Source: Actinoplanes sp. M2I2 (GTDB taxonomy: Bacteria; Actinomycetota; Actinomycetes; Mycobacteriales; Micromonosporaceae). From it: a DNA stretch of 64,000 nucleotides. Below are positions 42,604-50,411 of this stretch, piece by piece (positions within the stretch are counted from its first letter, which is position 1; each line of letters opens with the position of its first letter). Below the pieces are notes generated by a model. The model saw only the letters and a program-made list of their open reading frames with translations. It had not been told where the DNA came from and made no database searches. A program made the position numbers and the translations under genes. Location: assembly GCF_023544445.1 (NCBI RefSeq), contig NZ_JALPVJ010000024.1:1-64000 (forward strand). Reading direction: 5' to 3'.

Positions 42604-43091
42604 GAGGGCTCCGCCAGCACGGCGTCGATCTGCCCGAGCGAGAGGCGCAGTCCCTCCTCCATGCCCATCTTCGCCATCTCGTGCAGCTGATCGAGGCTGG
42701 TGAAGCGGGAGAGCACGGTCATCCGGGTGCGGTCGCCGAGCGCTTCGAACGTGACCGTGGCATGCGTCGACTCGATCGTCGCGACCGGCTCGCCCCGCTC
42801 GTCGGCGAACCCGTCGTCGAACTCGAGCCGGTGCGGCGCGTCGACCACGGTGAACGCGAACCAGCCGTGCGCCTCGGTGCCGTCCGGGCCGGTCATGTGG
42901 TACGCGGAGCGACCGCCCACCCGGAAGTCGTGCCCGTCGAACGTGGCCGGCCAGGTCGGCGGGCCCCACCAGCGCTCGAGCCGGCGCGGGTCCTCCCACA
43001 CCAGCCACACCCGGCTGGGTGGCGCGTCGAACTCGGCGACCAGCGTGAAGGTCAGCGCCTCCTCGTCACGGCGTACGTCCAGCACAGTCAT
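42600..43091 (-). CDS. SRPBCC (AHSA1-like) protein
   Basis: The 163-residue product has the START-like fold of the AHSA1 group: FDAPPSRVWLVWEDPRRLERWWGP at the N-terminus and the pattern FEALGDRTRMTVLSRF... later. Such proteins bind hydrophobic ligands. Its stop overlaps the DHFR start and its start overlaps the arsR stop. Confidence 0.9.
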   Translation of the reverse strand: MTVLDVRRDEEALTFTLVAEFDAPPSRVWLVWEDPRRLERWWGPPTWPATFDGHDFRVGGRSAYHMTGPDGTEAHGWFAFTVVDAPHRLEFDDGFADERGEPVATIESTHATVTFEALGDRTRMTVLSRFTSLDQLHEMAKMGMEEGLRLSLGQIDAVLAEPS

Positions 43092-43411
43092 GTCTCTCCC
43101 CTCAGAACGTCCTCGATGCCGCGAACCCGGTGGCGCCAGATCTCCTCCAGCCCGGCGAGCAGCCCGGCGGCCCGGCGCAGCGCGTCGACCTCGCCGTGCA
43201 CGACCTGCTCCCGGCCGCGGCGTTGTTTGGTGACCAGCCCGGCGTGCTCCAGCACGGCCACGTGCTTCTGCACCGCGGCGAAGCTCATCGGATAGAGCCG
43301 GGCCAGCGCCGACACGGACTGGCCGTCGTGGATCACCCGGGCCAGGATGTCGCGCCGGGTGCCGTCGGCCAGCGCCTGGAACACGCGGTCGGCGCCGTCA
43401 CCTACAACCAT
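43088..43411 (-). CDS. ArsR-family repressor of the SRPBCC operon
   Basis: The 107-residue product has the winged helix FQALADGTRRDILARVIHDGQSVSALARLYPMSFAAVQKHVAVLEHAGLVTKQRRG (in parts) and no Cys-metal site, so it does not sense metals by the classic ArsR route. The start codon lies inside an 18-bp palindrome, which indicates autorepression. The mRNA is probably leaderless. Confidence 0.9.
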   Translation of the reverse strand: MVVGDGADRVFQALADGTRRDILARVIHDGQSVSALARLYPMSFAAVQKHVAVLEHAGLVTKQRRGREQVVHGEVDALRRAAGLLAGLEEIWRHRVRGIEDVLRGET

Positions 43412-43425
43412 GTGGTTGTACGTTA
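43403..43425 (-). promoter_or_regulatory. Autoregulatory operator over the arsR start
   Basis: TACAACCATGTGGTTGTA (43403-43420) has exact 8-bp arms and contains the arsR ATG. On the minus strand TAACGT (43420-43425) lies eight bases before the ATG, so operator, transcript start and start codon overlap. Confidence 0.7.
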
Positions 43426-43433
43426 CTCGCCGA

Positions 43434-43946
43434 TCAGGAGAAAAGGAAGCGGGTCTGCGAGAAAGGGTCGCCCTTGCCGAAAGCCAGGATCTTGGCCGGG
43501 GAGACCGCGAAGACCAGGGCCTGATGCTCGCCGTCCGGCGCGAAGACCCCGTCGCGGACCGCGAAGTCCCAGTCCAGACGGTCCTTCCAGAGCGCGGCCA
43601 GCTCGGTCAGGCGCCGCTCGTCGCTCACCCGGACCGCGGCCCCCTCGACCACCACGTCCAGGCCCGCCCGTTGCTCGGGAGTGCCGGTCGCGAGCACCAC
43701 GTGCGGGTTGCGCTCGAGGTTCCGGCCCTTCTGCTCGCCGGCGCCGGTGCAGAAGTGCAGCGCGTCGAACGCCCAGACGGCGGGCAGCGGCGTCACGTGC
43801 GGCCGGCCGTCGCCGCGTACCGTCGACAGCCAGAAGATCTCGGCCCGGGTCAGGATGCCGTCCACTTCGGACCAGGGCCGGGCCGTGGCTGCGGGGTCGC
43901 TGAATCGCTGGTCGAGTTCGCCTACGGGATCGCTCATCTCCCGCAT
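43434..43946 (-). CDS. Pyridoxamine-5'-phosphate-oxidase-like flavoprotein
   Basis: The 170-residue product has the split-barrel pattern: FWLSTVRGDGRPHVTPLPAVWA, LHFCTGAGEQKGRNLERNPHVVLATG, VVVEGAAVRVSD and the end WDFAVRDGVFAPDG. It should bind FMN or F420; substrate unknown. The inner ATG at 43937 may be the true start. Confidence 0.85.
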   Translation of the reverse strand: MREMSDPVGELDQRFSDPAATARPWSEVDGILTRAEIFWLSTVRGDGRPHVTPLPAVWAFDALHFCTGAGEQKGRNLERNPHVVLATGTPEQRAGLDVVVEGAAVRVSDERRLTELAALWKDRLDWDFAVRDGVFAPDGEHQALVFAVSPAKILAFGKGDPFSQTRFLFS

Positions 43947-43995
43947 GGTAATGGCGGGAGGGGCCGCTTTTCGCCCTTCCGCCGGGCGTGGCGGC

Positions 43996-44331
43996 TCAGT
44001 AGCGGTAGTGCTTGGCCGCGGCCGGCTGGGCCGTCGGCGGCGTCTCGGCCGACCACCGGTTGCGGGCCGCGTTCCCGGTCGAGCGCGCGCCCGAGCGGCG
44101 GCGCGACGACGGCTTGGGCGCGATCTCCACGCCCGGCTGCGGCTCCATCTGCTCGACCGACGACACCACGACGACGGAAGCCTTGCCCTCGTGGAGCATG
44201 CGCATCGCGGCGTCCCAGTCGCCCGGGATCAGACCGACCACGTTGTAGCGGCGGGCGGAGCAGTAGTCGAGGCAACGGGCAGCGCTCGCGCTGTAGTTCT
44301 CCGGTCGCACGTAAATGACTGCGTCAAGCAC
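43996..44331 (-). CDS. Small resolvase-fold-like protein without recombinase active site
   Basis: The 111-residue product begins AVIYVRPENYSASAARCLDYCSARRYNVVGLIPGDW and has VVVVSSVEQMEP, which follow the strand order of the serine-recombinase catalytic domain (VIYVR... ; C..YA...G; VVV). The nucleophilic Ser after YxR and the later Arg cluster are not in place: the position reads RPENYS. The tail is basic and disordered. GTG 44331 is preceded by GAAGGGA. No DNA-binding domain. Family call is by pattern only. Confidence 0.55.
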   Translation of the reverse strand: MLDAVIYVRPENYSASAARCLDYCSARRYNVVGLIPGDWDAAMRMLHEGKASVVVVSSVEQMEPQPGVEIAPKPSSRRRSGARSTGNAARNRWSAETPPTAQPAAAKHYRY

Positions 44332-44633
44332 CGGGTCGGTCCCTTCGTACGCCTCTGATGGTTCTCGATGTCCGGGCGAGATCTACCTAAACGCGCCCGT
44401 CACCTTCTGCATATCCGCTGTTATGGATAAGTGACCGGACTGATCCACCCGCATCGACCGCGATCGGTCTCTTCGCCCCAGCCGTCCGGCCAATTTCGCG
44501 ATTTGGTGTTGATTTCAACTATCGCTGCGTGAAGACTGCACCACCCGGTCGATGGATGCCGCGCACCTGACGGGAAGCCGACACCGGCCATTGCGGACAC
44601 TCGATGGCCCGGCGGCCGACGTGGACGACCCGG
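44332..44633. other. Intergenic stretch, no gene seen
   Basis: The stretch holds the leader of the resolvase-like gene, with TATCC (44412-44416) and GGATA (44425-44429) as an inverted pair of uncertain meaning. The right part, toward YdeI, shows nothing. Confidence 0.5.
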
Positions 44634-45248
44634 TCACGACTCCGGCGGGTCCGCCGGCCGGGCTCGCTGCGGGTGGATCGTCTCGTGCCGGGCCAGCATC
44701 GCCACGTACTCGGTGATCTTGCGGGTGCGCGTCTCGGCCCGCTTGACCGCGTTGACCCGGGTGATGATGGAGAAGCGGTTGGTCTTGGTGAGCACGTCGA
44801 ACATCGCCTGCGCGGCCGGGTCGGCGGCGATCGCGTCTCGCAGGTCGGCGGGCACCTCGGCTTCCGAGGGCGGCGCATAGGCGGCCGCCCACCGTCCGTC
44901 GGCCTTCGCGGCGTCGACCGCGGCGTGGCCGGCGGGCAGGATCAGGCCGGCCGCCTCCAGCCGGGCCACGTTGGCGACGTTGCGCCGGGACCAGACGCTG
45001 CGAGGCCGCCGGGGGGTGAGCCGCACCCACGAACTCTCCTCGTCCCGTTTACGGCCCTGCCCGTCGATCCAGCCGAAGCACAGCGCCTCGTCGACCGCGT
45101 GCTGCCAGGTCAGCGTGGTGACGGAGCCGCCCTTGCGGGTCAGGGCGAGCCAGACTCCCGGAGAGGTGGTGTGGTTGTCCGTCAGCCACGCGCGCAGCGC
45201 CGGGCCGTCAGCCACGATCAACTCGTCCAGTTCTGTTCCGGCCACCAC
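44634..45248 (-). CDS. YdeI/OmpD-associated family protein
   Basis: The 204-residue product has the YdeI pattern: SPGVWLALTRKGG, VDEALCFGWIDGQGRKRDEESSWVRLTPRRPRSVWS (in parts), the middle helix region and the C-terminal RFSIITRVNAVKRAETRTRKITEYVAMLA. Family members are linked to bacteriocin protection or peptide-stress response in annotation, with little proof. It is on the same strand as hxlR and 55 bp downstream of it. Confidence 0.88.
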   Translation of the reverse strand: MVAGTELDELIVADGPALRAWLTDNHTTSPGVWLALTRKGGSVTTLTWQHAVDEALCFGWIDGQGRKRDEESSWVRLTPRRPRSVWSRRNVANVARLEAAGLILPAGHAAVDAAKADGRWAAAYAPPSEAEVPADLRDAIAADPAAQAMFDVLTKTNRFSIITRVNAVKRAETRTRKITEYVAMLARHETIHPQRARPADPPES

Positions 45249-45303
45249 CGCAGGCTAACGGGTCGGCGCACCGCGAATCGCCCACCGGCGGCCTCCGCCA
45301 TCG

Positions 45304-45657
45304 TCAGGGGGTGACCTTCGCGGCGCCTGTCCGGCGGATGCGCTCGGTGCCCCAGAGGCCCAGCGACGCCAGCGAGGCATTGAGCGAGGTGCCGTCGTCG
45401 GTGAGGGAGTACTCCACTCTGGGCGGTACTTCCGGGTACACCTCGCGACGCACCAGGCCGTCCTCCTCCAGTTCGCGCACATGCTGGGTCAGCATTTTCT
45501 CACTGACGCCGGGCAGCCCGCGCCGCAGTTCCGCGAATCGGCGGACGCCGTGGTGGTGCAGTTCCCAGAGGATCAGGACCTTCCATTTTCCGGAAATGAC
45601 GTCCATGGCCGCGTCGATGCCGCAGAAATAGGGCCCGTTCCGCGTTCCCCGCACCAT
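45304..45657 (-). CDS. HxlR-family transcription regulator
   Basis: The 117-residue product has GIDAAMDVISGKWKVLILWELHHHG, FAELRRGLPGVSEKMLTQHVRELEEDGLV and a wing PRVEYSLTDDG. A Cys before the first helix (YFCGIDA) is the usual sensor position. ATG 45657 is preferred because an operator-like palindrome lies at 45684-45703. It is divergent from the dehydrogenase at 45761. Confidence 0.9.
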   Translation of the reverse strand: MVRGTRNGPYFCGIDAAMDVISGKWKVLILWELHHHGVRRFAELRRGLPGVSEKMLTQHVRELEEDGLVRREVYPEVPPRVEYSLTDDGTSLNASLASLGLWGTERIRRTGAAKVTP

Positions 45658-45683
45658 TTCATCCCCCGATTCTCGTCGCCTGA

Positions 45684-45703
45684 TACTTACCGAAAAGTGA
45701 GTA
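45684..45703. promoter_or_regulatory. HxlR operator candidate TACTTAC-N6-GTGAGTA
   Basis: Arms match in six of seven bases, separated by CGAAAA. It lies 27 bases before the hxlR start and 58 before the dehydrogenase start and shares AAGTGAGTAC with the first hxlR region at 13073. Confidence 0.6.
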
Positions 45704-45760
45704 CCCCACAAAATAGTGTGTACTGGCGGACCGGGCCAGCCGGCCCTGAGGATCGGTCAC

Positions 45761-46630
45761 ATGACGACCGAAGCATCCCCCGTCACCGTCCTCGGGCTCG
45801 GCGCGATGGGCACCGCCCTCACCGCCGCGCTGATCAGGGGCGGCTTGCGAACCACTGTGTGGAACCGTTCACCCGGCCCGGCCGAGGATCTCGCCGCACG
45901 GGGGGCCGTCGCAGCCGGCTCCCTCGTCGAGGCGGTCCGGAGCAGCCCCGTCATCGTTGTCTGCCTCCTGGACCACCGATCGGTTCATGAGGTGCTGGAT
46001 CCGCTCGCTGCTGAACTGGACGGCCGCGCGCTGGTCAATCTGACGACCACCTCGCCGGCGGAAGCCCGGGAACTCGCCGCCTGGTCCGCCGCGCTCGGGG
46101 CCGAATACCTGGATGGTGGAATCCTGGCGGTTCCGTCCATGATCGGAGAGGCCGGCGCGTCCATTCTTTACAGCGGATCCGGTGCTGTTTTCGAGAGGTG
46201 CCGCCCGCTGTCCGACAAATGGGCGGAGAGCACTTATCTCGGCCCCGATCCCGGAATGGCCGCACTGTACGACCTGGCTCTGCTGGCCGGGATGTACGTC
46301 ATGTTCGCCGGATTCCTGCACGGCGCGGCCATGGTGGCGCCGGCCGGGGTGACCGCCGGTGAGTTCGCCGCCCGGGCCACACCCTGGCTGGCCGCGATGA
46401 CCACCGGCCTGCCGGAGTTCGCCCGCGTCGTCGACGGCGGCGACTACGCGGTGGCCGGGCAGCAGAGCCTCCTCTTCTCCGACCTGGGGACGATCGTGGC
46501 CGCCAGCGCCGATCAGGGCATCAGCACCGAGGTGATCGACATGGTGCAGACCCTGATCCGGCGCCAGGTCGACGCCGGCCACGGCGCCGAGGGCTTCGCC
46601 CGCATCATCGAGAGCATCAAGGCCGGGTAG
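45761..46630 (+). CDS. NAD(P)-dependent reductase, 6-phosphogluconate dehydrogenase/imine reductase-like
   Basis: The 289-residue product has VTVLGLGAMGTALTAALIRGG (GxGxxG, about residues 8-28), NRSP for NADP, and the C-terminal helical domain with LYDLALLAGMYVMFAGFLHGAAM, similar to imine reductase/NAD_binding_11 members. It is divergent from HxlR with the palindrome between, so HxlR probably represses it. Substrate unknown. Confidence 0.87.
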   Translation: MTTEASPVTVLGLGAMGTALTAALIRGGLRTTVWNRSPGPAEDLAARGAVAAGSLVEAVRSSPVIVVCLLDHRSVHEVLDPLAAELDGRALVNLTTTSPAEARELAAWSAALGAEYLDGGILAVPSMIGEAGASILYSGSGAVFERCRPLSDKWAESTYLGPDPGMAALYDLALLAGMYVMFAGFLHGAAMVAPAGVTAGEFAARATPWLAAMTTGLPEFARVVDGGDYAVAGQQSLLFSDLGTIVAASADQGISTEVIDMVQTLIRRQVDAGHGAEGFARIIESIKAG

Positions 46631-46715
46631 ATCGCCCGACCGCCCGGTGCTCGGCATCGATCCGGCGCTGTGGGATCGCGAGCGGCCGGTCGAGCGGAGG
46701 ATCTAGCCGGCGGGC

Positions 46716-48260
46716 CTACTTGCGTACGGCGCTGCGGCGCACGGCCACCACGACGGCCGCTCCGATGAGCAGGAGGATGATCCCGGTGCTGGTGATGGTC
46801 GCCGCGATGGTGCCGGTGATGGGCAGTCCCGGTGCCCGGCCGGTCCCGGTCACCTTGATCGGCGCCTGGTTGTTGCGCGGATCCCGATCGACGTCGACGT
46901 CCTCGCTGTACAGGAAGAAGCCCACCGCCCCCTCCTCGTCCTGCGCGGTCGGCGCGATGCGAACCGTGAATCTGAACATGAGGCGGTCCCCGGGCCGCAG
47001 CGCCGTCGGCCGCAGCGCGCAGGAGAACTCGGGGGGACCTTCGTCAGGGGCGGAGGAGGGTGGCAAGTCGTAGTCGTCGGACCGCGACGTGCAACGGTCA
47101 TCGGCGGTGACCACCGACATCGGTCCGGGCAGGGAGACCCGTACGATGCCCAGGTTGTTCTGGAAGGGCGGGTAGCGCAGCGTGCCCGGCCCCTGATTGA
47201 CGACTCCCACCGAGATCGTGTGCTCACCGGCTCGGCCCGGGACGGTGGCGCCGAGGGCCCGCACGTCGGTGCGCCGGCCGGAGACGGTCACCGTCGTGTA
47301 CGAGCCGTTGTCGTCCTGGTCGATGTCCGCCTGGGGCACGCCGGCGGCCGACACGGCCACCTCCTCGAGCCTGAGCGCGGGCCCGGTGCCCGCTCGACCG
47401 CCGAGCAGGTCGCCGTATTCGCCCACCCAGTCCTCCCACTCGGCGGCGGTCATCCACTGCACGCTCACCGTCATCCGGCTGGCCGCCGCCGCGTCCCCGG
47501 GCACTCGCAGCGCGAAAGGCGTGGACATCCCGTACGTGGTGCCGGCGGTCAGCGTCGTGTCGAAGGCGCAGGCCACGGAGAAGCCGTACGTGCAGTTGCC
47601 GTAGTTCGTATCGGCCAGCACACCCTGGCCGGCGGTGATCACAGCCGTGAGTCCGTCGACCGCGACCGGCCCGGTGTTTCGGACCTTGGGTTGCAGCTTC
47701 ACCCCGCCGCCCGGAGCCACCGTCCGCGGCTTGTCGTCGACCGCCGTCAGGTTGACGCCCTCCCCGATGCGGACGGTTGCGGTCTCGGTGGTCGCCGGCT
47801 GGTCGTCGACCTTCGTCGCGATGGACAGGGTGCCGGTGTCGCCGACCGGCGCGCTCTGCTTGGCGGTGAAGCTCAGCGAGACCGAACTGAACGTCACGAA
47901 ACCGTACGCGCCGTCGCCCTCGGGGCGCTCGTAGACGCGATGCGGACCGGGTAGGACGCACCGCACGACGGGCCCGGCCGAGCAGTTGGCCTCGTCCGCG
48001 AAACCGGCGACGGCCACGTCGGCCACGGCCACCCGGGACGTGTCGATGGTGAGGGTGACCCGGTCGGCCCAGCCGTCCTCGTCGGCGAACAGCAGAGGGG
48101 ACAGGCTCTCCTCGACGCTCCCGCCGACCGGCAGCGTGAGATTGCGCGGATAGACCCCGCCTTCGACGTCGGCCGGAGCCGCCTGGGCCGGAGCGGACAA
48201 CAGGGTGAGCCCGACCGTGAGGAACATCGTCAGGGCAGCGAGACGGTGCAACCGGATCAT
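46716..48260 (-). CDS. Sortase-anchored surface protein (LPITG)
   Basis: The 514-residue product has a signal peptide (residues 1-27, ending APAQAA), beta-rich repeats resembling CARDB/DUF11-like domains across 30-470, and the sorting signal LPITG at 479-483, followed by a membrane helix and the basic tail RRSAVRK. A sortase should link it to peptidoglycan; no sortase gene is in the window. The Cys-containing domains suggest disulfide bonds. Role at the surface is unknown. Confidence 0.85.
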   Translation of the reverse strand: MIRLHRLAALTMFLTVGLTLLSAPAQAAPADVEGGVYPRNLTLPVGGSVEESLSPLLFADEDGWADRVTLTIDTSRVAVADVAVAGFADEANCSAGPVVRCVLPGPHRVYERPEGDGAYGFVTFSSVSLSFTAKQSAPVGDTGTLSIATKVDDQPATTETATVRIGEGVNLTAVDDKPRTVAPGGGVKLQPKVRNTGPVAVDGLTAVITAGQGVLADTNYGNCTYGFSVACAFDTTLTAGTTYGMSTPFALRVPGDAAAASRMTVSVQWMTAAEWEDWVGEYGDLLGGRAGTGPALRLEEVAVSAAGVPQADIDQDDNGSYTTVTVSGRRTDVRALGATVPGRAGEHTISVGVVNQGPGTLRYPPFQNNLGIVRVSLPGPMSVVTADDRCTSRSDDYDLPPSSAPDEGPPEFSCALRPTALRPGDRLMFRFTVRIAPTAQDEEGAVGFFLYSEDVDVDRDPRNNQAPIKVTGTGRAPGLPITGTIAATITSTGIILLLIGAAVVVAVRRSAVRK

Positions 48261-48414
48261 GGGTCCTCAGTCGGCAGCGGGCGGGCAACGCCTGCGGTGA
48301 TGCGAGACGTTCTCACTCCATGCCTACCAAAAGGGGCGAAGCCGTACCTGCTGTATGGCGTGATCGCCTGATCCGCCCGCCGGCGAACGAGGCGGTCACC
48401 CTCGGATCAAAGGG

Positions 48415-48693
48415 TCAGCTCTGTTCGCAGCCGATGCCGTCGTTATCCCGGTCGAGGCCGTAGACGTCCGTTCCGATCACCTGGACCGGGCCGGTGACGT
48501 AGGCCGGTCCGTTGCCGGAACCGGAGGAGCAGTCGACGTCGCGGGCGATCGGCACGCAGCCGCCGGTGTAGTTTGCATCGCAGGGGCCGGCCGCCCGCGG
48601 CTGTCCGGCCTGCGCCGCCTGGGCCCCTTGAGCCGTCAGGCAACCGAGCGCCAGCACCATCACAGCACTCATCCGATATGTCCGTTTCTTCAC
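48415..48693 (-). CDS. Secreted excalibur-domain protein
   Basis: The 92-residue product has a signal peptide (about residues 1-27) and ends in the excalibur calcium-binding motif DRDNDGIGCEQ, with an earlier Cys pair (CDANYTGGC... VDC). Family members are surface or secreted calcium-binding proteins. Upstream of the sortase-anchored gene on the same strand, 154 bp apart. Confidence 0.88.
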   Translation of the reverse strand: MKKRTYRMSAVMVLALGCLTAQGAQAAQAGQPRAAGPCDANYTGGCVPIARDVDCSSGSGNGPAYVTGPVQVIGTDVYGLDRDNDGIGCEQS

Positions 48694-48873
48694 GCGATGA
48701 GGGTAGACAACATCCCGCGCCGAACGCCGGCAGGTGCGACTGCGACACGCGTTACTGCTTCAACCACCTCGGAGCCCAGGAGCGGATAAACGCTTCGACA
48801 GGGCGGTTTGCGTGGGCTGAGATGGGCGGGTGACGACGACCTACCGGGTGATCGACAGCGCGGCGCTCACCGG

Positions 48874-49529
48874 GTGAGGCGCCCACGGTTGTCCGAGGCG
48901 CCCGCAGCCGTACGGGAAGCGGTGTCGGAGATGCTCTGCGGGCCGATCCGGGCCGAGCGCCCGTCCACGGCCGGCTTCACGCCGTCGATCGCCTCGGTGG
49001 TCGCCGGCCCGCGCGGGTGGCTGTTCGTCAAGGCGGCGCCGGTCGGGGACGGGCTGGGCGAGGCGGTGGCGGCCGGAGTCGTTCTGGCCGGGGTCGTGGG
49101 TGACCTCGGTCCACGGCTGGTCGGCGCGGCCGAGACCGGCGCCTGGCGGGTGGCGGCCTACGAGGTGATCGAGGGCGAAGCGCCGCGCTGCACCACGGCG
49201 ACCTGCGGCGGGACAATGTGTTGCGGCAGCCGGACGGCCGACTGTGCATCGTGGACTGGAGTCATCTGTGGACCGCGCCGGGATGGCTCGATGTCGTGCG
49301 CCTGATTCCCGACCTCGCTGCCTGTGGGCACGACCCGGAGGAGCAGTTGCGGCGCTCCGGCTGGGCCGGCGCCCCGGCCGGGCTGGTCGACGTGGCCCTG
49401 GCCGGGCTGGCCGGTCGGGCCTGGCGGGACGGTCACCGGCCCGAGCCGCCGGAGGTGCCCGGACTGCGGAGGATGCAGCGGGAGCAGGCCGGGCACCTGC
49501 TCCGCTGGCTGGAGGGCAGGATGTCGTGA
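48874..49529 (+). pseudogene. Aminoglycoside-phosphotransferase-like gene with internal deletion and frameshift
   Basis: The first frame (GTG 48874) encodes an APH-type N-lobe: FTPSIASVVAGPRGWLFVKAAP with the ATP Lys, and AYEVIEGEAPR at the hinge. At about 49185 the frame changes and continues directly with LHHGDLRRDNVLRQPDGRLCIVDWSHLW, the catalytic loop and metal Asp, then the C-lobe up to 49529. Normal members have some 80 residues between hinge and HGD, so a piece is lost and the frame is broken. The stop overlaps the start of the CPCC gene. Confidence 0.75.
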
Positions 49530-49915
49530 TGCCGAGATACCCGTGCGTGTGTTGCGGGCACCTGACGATGGACGAGCCGCCCGGCTCGTTCTTCATCTGC
49601 CCGGTCTGCTTCTGGGAGGACGACAACCTGCAACTCCGCTGGCCGGACTGGGCCGGTGGCGCCAACCGGCCCTGCCTGATCGACGCCCAGCGCTCCTACC
49701 AGCAGATCGGCGGCTGCGAGGAGCGGACCCGGCATCTCGTGCGGCCGCCCGGGGACGACGAGCCGGCCGACCCGGCCTGGCGGCCCATCGACCTCGGCCG
49801 CGACCGGTTCGAGCCGCGCGGTGTGGCGCTGGCGGCGTGGCCGGCCGACCTCACCGTCCTGTACTGGTGGCGTTACCGCGACACGGGTTTCTGGCGGCGG
49901 GCGGGCCCGAGCTAA
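49529..49915 (+). CDS. CPCC cysteine-rich family protein
   Basis: The 128-residue product has the CPCC pattern: YPCVCCGHLTMDEPPGSFFICPVCFWEDDNLQL, with CxCC and CPVC probably binding zinc, then SYQQIGGCEER. Function is unknown. The ATG overlaps the TGA of the broken phosphotransferase. Convergent with uspA by four bases. Confidence 0.88.
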   Translation: MPRYPCVCCGHLTMDEPPGSFFICPVCFWEDDNLQLRWPDWAGGANRPCLIDAQRSYQQIGGCEERTRHLVRPPGDDEPADPAWRPIDLGRDRFEPRGVALAAWPADLTVLYWWRYRDTGFWRRAGPS

Positions 49916-50334
49916 GCGGGATGCCCGGGATGGGTGATCACCAGGACCGGTTTCGTCGACTGTTTGATCAGGTCGAGCGGCACGCTGCCCAGCAGCCGCT
50001 CGGCCACCTTGGGACGGGTGCTCGAACCCACGACGATCAGGTCGGCGTTGTGCTGCCGGGAGAACTCGAGCACGGCCGGCACCGCGCGGCCCGCGAGCAC
50101 GGTCACGCTCGCCTCGACCCCCGCCTCGGCGAGCCGGCGCGCGATGGAGGCGGCCGACGCGTACGCGTTGTCGGCGAACACCTTGCGGGGCACGGCGGCC
50201 AGCCGCTCGAGCTCGACCTCGTCGGCGGCGACCACCGCGACCGAGGCGCCGGTCTGTTTGGCCAGGCTGATCACCGCGTCGGCGAGCCACGGCTGATCGG
50301 CTTCGGGCTTGGTGGCGACGACGATGCGCATCAC
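49912..50334 (-). CDS. Universal stress protein (UspA family)
   Basis: The 140-residue product has the Usp fold: MMRIVVATKPEADQPWLADAV, LVITHPG end, and VVGSSTRPKVAERLLGSVPLDLIKQS. The ATP motif G-2x-G-9x-G is incomplete (second Gly missing), so ATP binding is uncertain. It is divergent from the amino acid permease; such pairs are common. Confidence 0.88.
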   Translation of the reverse strand: MMRIVVATKPEADQPWLADAVISLAKQTGASVAVVAADEVELERLAAVPRKVFADNAYASAASIARRLAEAGVEASVTVLAGRAVPAVLEFSRQHNADLIVVGSSTRPKVAERLLGSVPLDLIKQSTKPVLVITHPGHPA

Positions 50335-50411
50335 CCGACGTTAGCGGGTGATCGCGACTCGTCGATAGCTCTGACTCGACAGATGCGGTGATCTGTACCA
50401 GTGTCGTGGTC

